Source of the DNA: Lentilactobacillus parakefiri
GTDB lineage: Bacteria > Bacillota > Bacilli > Lactobacillales > Lactobacillaceae
Reading direction: 5' to 3'
Length of the DNA: 46,366 nucleotides
NCBI RefSeq assembly: GCF_002157585.1
Contig: NZ_BDGB01000032.1
Location: 1-46,366, forward strand
Shown piece by piece: positions 42,502 through 46,366 of the stretch. Position numbers and translations under genes: made by a program. How positions within the stretch are numbered: position 1 is the first letter of the stretch; every line of letters begins with the position of its first letter. A model generated the notes under the pieces. The model made no database searches, was not told where the DNA came from, and worked only from the letters and a program-made list of their open reading frames with translations.

Positions 42502-43125
42502 CTACGGCATTACCAAGTCATAATGATTTCCCACGATCGCCGTACCGCGGTCATGGACCACGCCTTCGCCAAGTGGTGTTTGGACATGGGTGCCAAATGG
42601 GACATCTGATGGGGCTGCCACAATTAAGTAGCCGTCTGCATCATAGCCGCCATGGTTAGTGGTGCCGTCGGCAAACGCTGCACCTGTGTAGTACGTCCAC
42701 TTCTTACCATCTTGGTAAATTACCCCTTGAGACTGAAAAGCTTCCGGGGTTGTGGTTGCACTGCTGGTGGCGTCATTAGTCGAATCGTCCGACCCTGATT
42801 GGGAAGTGACGACAGCTGCGTGAGCCGAACCCTTTTTGATTGAAGTTGATGTCTTAAAGTGTTGTTTGTTCACTTTTTTAGTAGTCGTTTTTTTAGACGC
42901 TTTGCCAATTTCGAGCTTTTGGCCGACCATAATTAAATTCTTGTCCGCAATGTTATTTTGCTTAACGAGATTGTCGATGCTGGCATGATGCGTGGCAGCA
43001 ATTTCAGCCAACGTATCGCCGGATTTCACGGTATAAGTACTTGCACTGGCAGCGACTCCGGTAAACCCTAAGACACCGGCGACGACGGATAATGTTAATA
43101 AACTCTTTTCGATTGTAATAACCAC
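42502..43125 (-). CDS. Secreted LysM and 3D-domain cell-wall protein
   Basis: A protein of about 207 residues. A signal peptide (SLLTLSVVAGVLGFTGVAASAS) is followed by one LysM domain (STYTVKSGDTLAEIAATHH to KLEIG, residues 29-75) binding peptidoglycan. A Lys/Thr/Ser-rich linker leads to a C-terminal 3D-like domain with SDVPFGTHV, VVHDRGTAIVGNHYDLVM (residues about 145-207) holding two of the conserved Asp. Such proteins, similar to YocH-type and aggregation-promoting-like factors, cleave or bind the wall. The start is unclear. GTG 43125 overlaps the ribosome site AAAGGTGG, while codons at the best spacing are ATT, ACA and ATC. Confidence 0.75.
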   Translation of the reverse strand: MVITIEKSLLTLSVVAGVLGFTGVAASASTYTVKSGDTLAEIAATHHASIDNLVKQNNIADKNLIMVGQKLEIGKASKKTTTKKVNKQHFKTSTSIKKGSAHAAVVTSQSGSDDSTNDATSSATTTPEAFQSQGVIYQDGKKWTYYTGAAFADGTTNHGGYDADGYLIVAAPSDVPFGTHVQTPLGEGVVHDRGTAIVGNHYDLVMP

Positions 43126-43540
43126 CTTTTAGATTACTGTGTCTAGAATTACGTTCACGATTGAAGCGATAACTTGACTTCCAAAACCAATGAAATGATT
43201 GCTTGACGTTTAATGTGTGTTCCGGAACACAATTTAGAAATGGTAACTGGATTTTGGAAGATGATTGATTAGAAATGTGAACGCGGAACAATCAACCACG
43301 CAGATATAATATCAGATCTGAACTGGGCGTCAACCGAGTTTACAAATAAGACAAAAGTGTGACAATGAACGTCGGTGATAATTCAATAAAAGCTGAGGCA
43401 TGTTACAAACACGTTAAAGTTAAAGAAGACCATTTCCCATTAAATGAGTGCTATGGCTGTGTAAATGGCGATTGAATACCTGTATATGCCAATTAATATG
43501 TCTAGAGTGGTAGGCAATCTCAAATTTTGATCAAAAGAGA
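43126..43540. other. Non-coding stretch upstream of the LysM gene
   Basis: This should hold the LysM gene promoter on the minus strand, but I cannot name a convincing -35/-10 pair. Composition is AT-rich and no ORF with a ribosome site is present. Confidence 0.4.
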
Positions 43541-43649
43541 GTGGGAAATAAAATGGTTCGTTTCCAGAATATAAGCCAGTAATCTAGATATCCTGGGCTT
43601 GGATATTTGGATTGCTGGCTTATATTCTGGAAATTGCTTTATTTCCCAC
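43541..43649. repeat. Full-length GTGGGAAATAAA hairpin repeat (third copy)
   Basis: A 109-bp near-palindrome. GTGGGAAATAAA pairs with TTTATTTCCCAC, TTTCCAGAATATAAGCCAG pairs with its complement, and the core is AGATATCC/GGATATTT. Outer and middle arms match the copies at 10178 and 42391 while the core differs. A separate small hairpin GTGAGAC...GTCTCAC lies at 43678-43701, near the end of the next minus-strand gene. Confidence 0.75.
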
Positions 43650-43735
43650 GTTTTTGCAAGATAATAGTCAAATACAGGTGAGACGACAACTGCTGTCTCA
43701 CATTCACTCGCTACATGACGATTTTGAGTGGGATA

Positions 43736-45211
43736 TTATTCATCTTTATCGTAATCGTCGACTTTATGATCCATAACATTAGTTTTCATTTTGTATGCTG
43801 ATCCAGACTTTTGGATGATTGAATTATATTCAAAAATTTGAACATGATCATGATCCTCATCGTCAAATTTATATTTCACATCATAAGTGACCATCGTTTG
43901 CCCCGTGTCATAAGGAACAACTTTTTTGATTGAAGGAGTCATTTCGTAATCAATAATGTTGTCGTCTTTTTGATAACCATCAACCATTTTTATCATTTGC
44001 TGATAAATATTTGATGCGCTTCCACCAACAAAATAGGTATCGTAATCATCATCGTTTGCAGAATCACTATCAGTAACCGTTCCGTCGCTTAAATCGCCCC
44101 AAACAGAATTAATCAAGTCTTCAGCATCACTATTTGTAGCGAATCCTGGATACTGTGGTGTAATTGTTGTATCATTCATCGACATATCAACTTTTGTATT
44201 TTCAGAACTAACAACTTTTCCTGACTGCGTCTTCATTGATAATTGGATCGTCATGTTCTGGCTGAAGGGGTAATCTTTAATATCATAGAAGCCACTTTTA
44301 TCAATTTTACCAATTTTCTTGCTGCTTAAATAGACCGTCGAATTAGGCTGTCCTTTAATTGTATACGAAATGGTTTGCAGAATTGACTGAACGTCCAGGT
44401 CATAACCAGAGGGGTCTATCCATGAATAGTCGCCATTATTGACTAATTTATGACCATGAACAGTGGCAGCGGTTTGAATCTGGTAGTCACCTGGCATGTA
44501 AGGACCAAATTTCTTGGGATTAGTGGTGTTCATCTTATTTGCAACTGTCTTGCCATTAATCTTCAAGGTCGCATTCTTTTGATTCGTTTGAACCTTGGGG
44601 TAGATTGGCTTTATTTCTAATTTGTAATTATTAAAGATCAAGAATTTATGGCCCGAGTTAACAAACTTTAAGTGACCATTAACATATCCCGATGAGACAA
44701 GGGCGCTTTTCAACCCGGCCAGTTTATCTTTATTTCGGCTATAATATGTCACCATAGGTTCAACGTTTGATGAAGAAGGTTTGAAGCTGGGATCGTTTGA
44801 GGTGATCAAGGAGGCCAGCTCTTTTCCTTGGTCTTGCTTAATTGCAGTAATCAACCGATCAGCAGTTGCTTTTTTACCGTAATAGTTATTGAAGAACAAA
44901 TACCCACCGATTAATACAATGAGAATCACAAAAGTGGTAATGATTTTCCACTTTTTAATTGGCTTTCGAGGTGGCTTTCGCAGTGATTGAGCGGGTGTGG
45001 CCGACTGCGCCTCACGTTTTTTATTGGTCGAAGATTTTGACTGCGGAGAGGGCTTTTCTTCTGAATTAGACGGACTTGAATTTTGTTTATTGGATTGATT
45101 CTGCAGATTGCTCAAGTATTTTTGGATGTTAAAACCACATTCAGGGCAAAAAGCGTTGTTTCGACTAATTTCTGTTCCACAGTTTGGACAGAAAAATTGA
45201 TGGCTTTCCAT
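43736..45211 (-). CDS. TcaA/YvbJ-like zinc-ribbon membrane protein
   Basis: A 491-residue single-pass membrane protein. Residues 6-31 form a zinc ribbon (FCPNCGTEISRNNAFCPECG). A Ser/Gln/Lys-rich linker follows, then one membrane helix near residues 92-112 (IITTFVILIVLIGGYLFF), then a large extracellular part resembling TcaA/YvbJ domains (a first helical domain, Ig-like repeats around 190-350, and a C-terminal NTF2-like domain with Asp-rich loops). ATG 45211 lies eight bases after GGGGGA. TcaA proteins in staphylococci influence glycopeptide sensitivity and wall assembly; the role here is inferred. It follows the next gene by 18 bp in one operon. Confidence 0.78.
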   Translation of the reverse strand: MESHQFFCPNCGTEISRNNAFCPECGFNIQKYLSNLQNQSNKQNSSPSNSEEKPSPQSKSSTNKKREAQSATPAQSLRKPPRKPIKKWKIITTFVILIVLIGGYLFFNNYYGKKATADRLITAIKQDQGKELASLITSNDPSFKPSSSNVEPMVTYYSRNKDKLAGLKSALVSSGYVNGHLKFVNSGHKFLIFNNYKLEIKPIYPKVQTNQKNATLKINGKTVANKMNTTNPKKFGPYMPGDYQIQTAATVHGHKLVNNGDYSWIDPSGYDLDVQSILQTISYTIKGQPNSTVYLSSKKIGKIDKSGFYDIKDYPFSQNMTIQLSMKTQSGKVVSSENTKVDMSMNDTTITPQYPGFATNSDAEDLINSVWGDLSDGTVTDSDSANDDDYDTYFVGGSASNIYQQMIKMVDGYQKDDNIIDYEMTPSIKKVVPYDTGQTMVTYDVKYKFDDEDHDHVQIFEYNSIIQKSGSAYKMKTNVMDHKVDDYDKDE

Positions 45212-45229
45212 ATTTTTGTCCCCCATCTG

Positions 45230-46132
45230 TTACTGGATGCCCAGGCTGCTGATCCAACTGGCAAGATTACCATAAACATTTTGAATATACACTGAGGTTG
45301 CCCAGGTGATAATAATGGTCGGAACAATTTCTGCGATCAAGATAGAATAGAAGTTGTTGAAACGTCCTTTAATATCCTTGAGTGTCATGACGACTGCGTA
45401 ATTGAGGACGGCTTGGCTTAATGAGAATATCAAAACAATTGTGATCATCAATGTGGAAGAAGTAACGCTCACGAATAAAGATAAAATTAAACATAATAAT
45501 AGCAAAACAGAGCTAATATTGACATAAACGCCAAACATATCGGTAAAATCAAGGAAAGTAATGTTATCATTTAGAAGTGATCGTCGAACCGCAAAGGCAA
45601 CTAGGATATATGCCAGGGCAGAAACAATTAAAATTCCAGAGAATTGCATGATGGCTGATTTGATCGGAGCAAAGATGTTGACTGTCAGCTCATTTGGATT
45701 CTGGGCGACAATTAGGTCGACAATTCGTTTTGCACCCAGGCCAAAGATGACGAGCATGAGAATGATGTAAAGGGCAATTGACATCAAACCACCATACTTG
45801 GGTGCTTCAATGTTATTGTGAGGATTAGTTAGCGAACTTTTTAAATAGTTCATGAATTGATTGAATAGATTGTCTGGCGCATAGTTGGTACTATAAGTGG
45901 TACTTTCTGTGTCAGCATTTGTTGATTGTTGCTGGTTTTCACTGTGATTCTCTGTTGCCGCGCTTGGGGTGACTTCAACTGTTTCTGAATGATTGTGGGC
46001 ATTGGAACCTGCCTGATCGTTCGCCGCATTTGAACTCGCAACGGGTGCAACACTGGTTAAGTTAAAGCCGCAATATACGCAAAACTTAGCATTTTCCAAA
46101 TTTTCCTTGTGGCACTGTGGACATATTTTCAT
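45230..46132 (-). CDS. Zinc-ribbon multi-pass membrane protein
   Basis: A 300-residue protein. A zinc ribbon opens it (CPQCHKENLENAKFCVYCG, residues 4-22), followed by a Ser/Asn/Glu/Thr-rich linker to about residue 90. Then come five or six membrane helices (about 118-138, 160-182, 205-228, 230-252, 265-290). ATG 46132 follows AAGGGAG; the longer in-frame form from 46156 has no such site. It is the first gene of a two-gene operon with the TcaA-like protein, and both begin with cytoplasmic zinc ribbons, suggesting they work together. Function unknown. Confidence 0.75.
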   Translation of the reverse strand: MKICPQCHKENLENAKFCVYCGFNLTSVAPVASSNAANDQAGSNAHNHSETVEVTPSAATENHSENQQQSTNADTESTTYSTNYAPDNLFNQFMNYLKSSLTNPHNNIEAPKYGGLMSIALYIILMLVIFGLGAKRIVDLIVAQNPNELTVNIFAPIKSAIMQFSGILIVSALAYILVAFAVRRSLLNDNITFLDFTDMFGVYVNISSVLLLLCLILSLFVSVTSSTLMITIVLIFSLSQAVLNYAVVMTLKDIKGRFNNFYSILIAEIVPTIIITWATSVYIQNVYGNLASWISSLGIQ

Positions 46133-46288
46133 GATGAATCTCCCTTTCTTATGCAATCATTAATAAAAGCATATGTTTCATTATAACAAAAGTCGTTATT
46201 TATGGTTAACTAAATTTCCTCGATTTAAAATTGAAGTGCAACACCTGCTCTACTAGACCAGTTCTTTATTCAGACTAGTCAAAAAGGC

Positions 46289-46355
46289 CATGAAGACCTA
46301 TTCTTAATTCACCACAAACAAGAAAGAGGTATCTTCATGACCCGAATTAAGAATA
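46289..46355 (+). promoter_or_regulatory. Interleaved inverted repeats over a start site
   Basis: CATGAAGACCT (about 46289-46299) can pair with AGGTATCTTCATG (46328-46340, 2-base bulge), and TATTCTTAATTC (46299-46310) pairs perfectly with GAATTAAGAATA (46344-46355). The order A-B-A'-B' would give a pseudoknot or alternative folds covering the ribosome site and ATG 46337. Confidence 0.4.
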
Positions 46356-46366
46356 TCATATCTAAT
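46337..46366 (+). CDS. Start of an ORF cut by the window edge, possibly a transposase
   Basis: ATG 46337 follows AAGAGGT with six-base spacing; ten codons (MTRIKNIISN) are visible before the window ends. The close inverted repeats suggest an insertion sequence, but the family cannot be assigned. Confidence 0.35.
   Translation, partial: MTRIKNIISN

Overview
The window looks like chromosome from a heterofermentative lactic acid bacterium of the Lactobacillaceae, most like Lentilactobacillus or Levilactobacillus. This rests on the strong AGGAGG-type ribosome sites with frequent TTG starts, an S-layer-type N-terminal domain of the L. brevis/L. buchneri kind, two surface proteins sharing a DUF5776-like C-terminus, CcpA (cre) sites, and pentose and acetoin genes. 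The genus is inferred from protein families; no rRNA or core marker is present.

Layout. 0.2-2.8 kb: a UvrA paralog cut by an in-frame TAG. 2.9-8 kb: xylulokinase, an amino-acid permease with its Lrp/AsnC regulator, and an MFS exporter. 8-23 kb: an accessory, cell-envelope-rich stretch with two DUF5776-type surface proteins (one with TGA at codon 7), an IS607 element (serine recombinase plus TnpB), an S-layer-like protein, an aldo/keto reductase, an NAD(P)-binding protein, a secreted protein with a duplicated regulated promoter and tiny basic ORFs, a GPH sugar symporter broken by a 13-bp tandem duplication, a CAP-domain protein and a TMEM175 channel. 23-27.3 kb: a second TMEM175 protein with a long charged tail, a TIM-barrel protein, an L,D-transpeptidase and two base-excision glycosylase homologs. 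27.5-31.7 kb: a compact minus-strand operon of lipoate ligase, lipoyl-carrier/lipoate-ligase fusion, a lyase-superfamily enzyme and a second lipoyl carrier. 31.9-41.6 kb: oxidoreductases, a YdbS/YdbT pair, an MFS gene cut by TGA, acetoin reductase, and an ABC-2 exporter operon ending in its TetR regulator. 41.6-46.4 kb: a small membrane protein, a LysM/3D cell-wall protein, two zinc-ribbon membrane proteins and the start of a probable insertion sequence.

The most unusual locus is the lipoyl operon. It holds two GcvH-like carriers and two LplA paralogs but no other glycine-cleavage genes. One carrier is joined to a ligase through a T7 tract; removing one T would restore two separate genes whose stop and start overlap. 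The lyase in between keeps the fumarase/aspartase architecture but has lost the usual lysine of the GSSxMPxKxNP loop. This suggests a dedicated lipoyl-carrier pathway, related in concept to the GcvH-L/LplA2 systems of other Firmicutes.

A second locus of interest is 16.5-17.9 kb, where two ungapped promoter copies with 11-bp-spaced TTTAAG repeats drive short basic ORFs. The window also carries several dispersed hairpin repeats of about 50-110 bp with conserved arms and variable centres. At least three larger genes and one leader ORF are cut by single in-frame stops, and one by a small duplication, so either relaxed selection, strain-level decay or phase variation is at work here.
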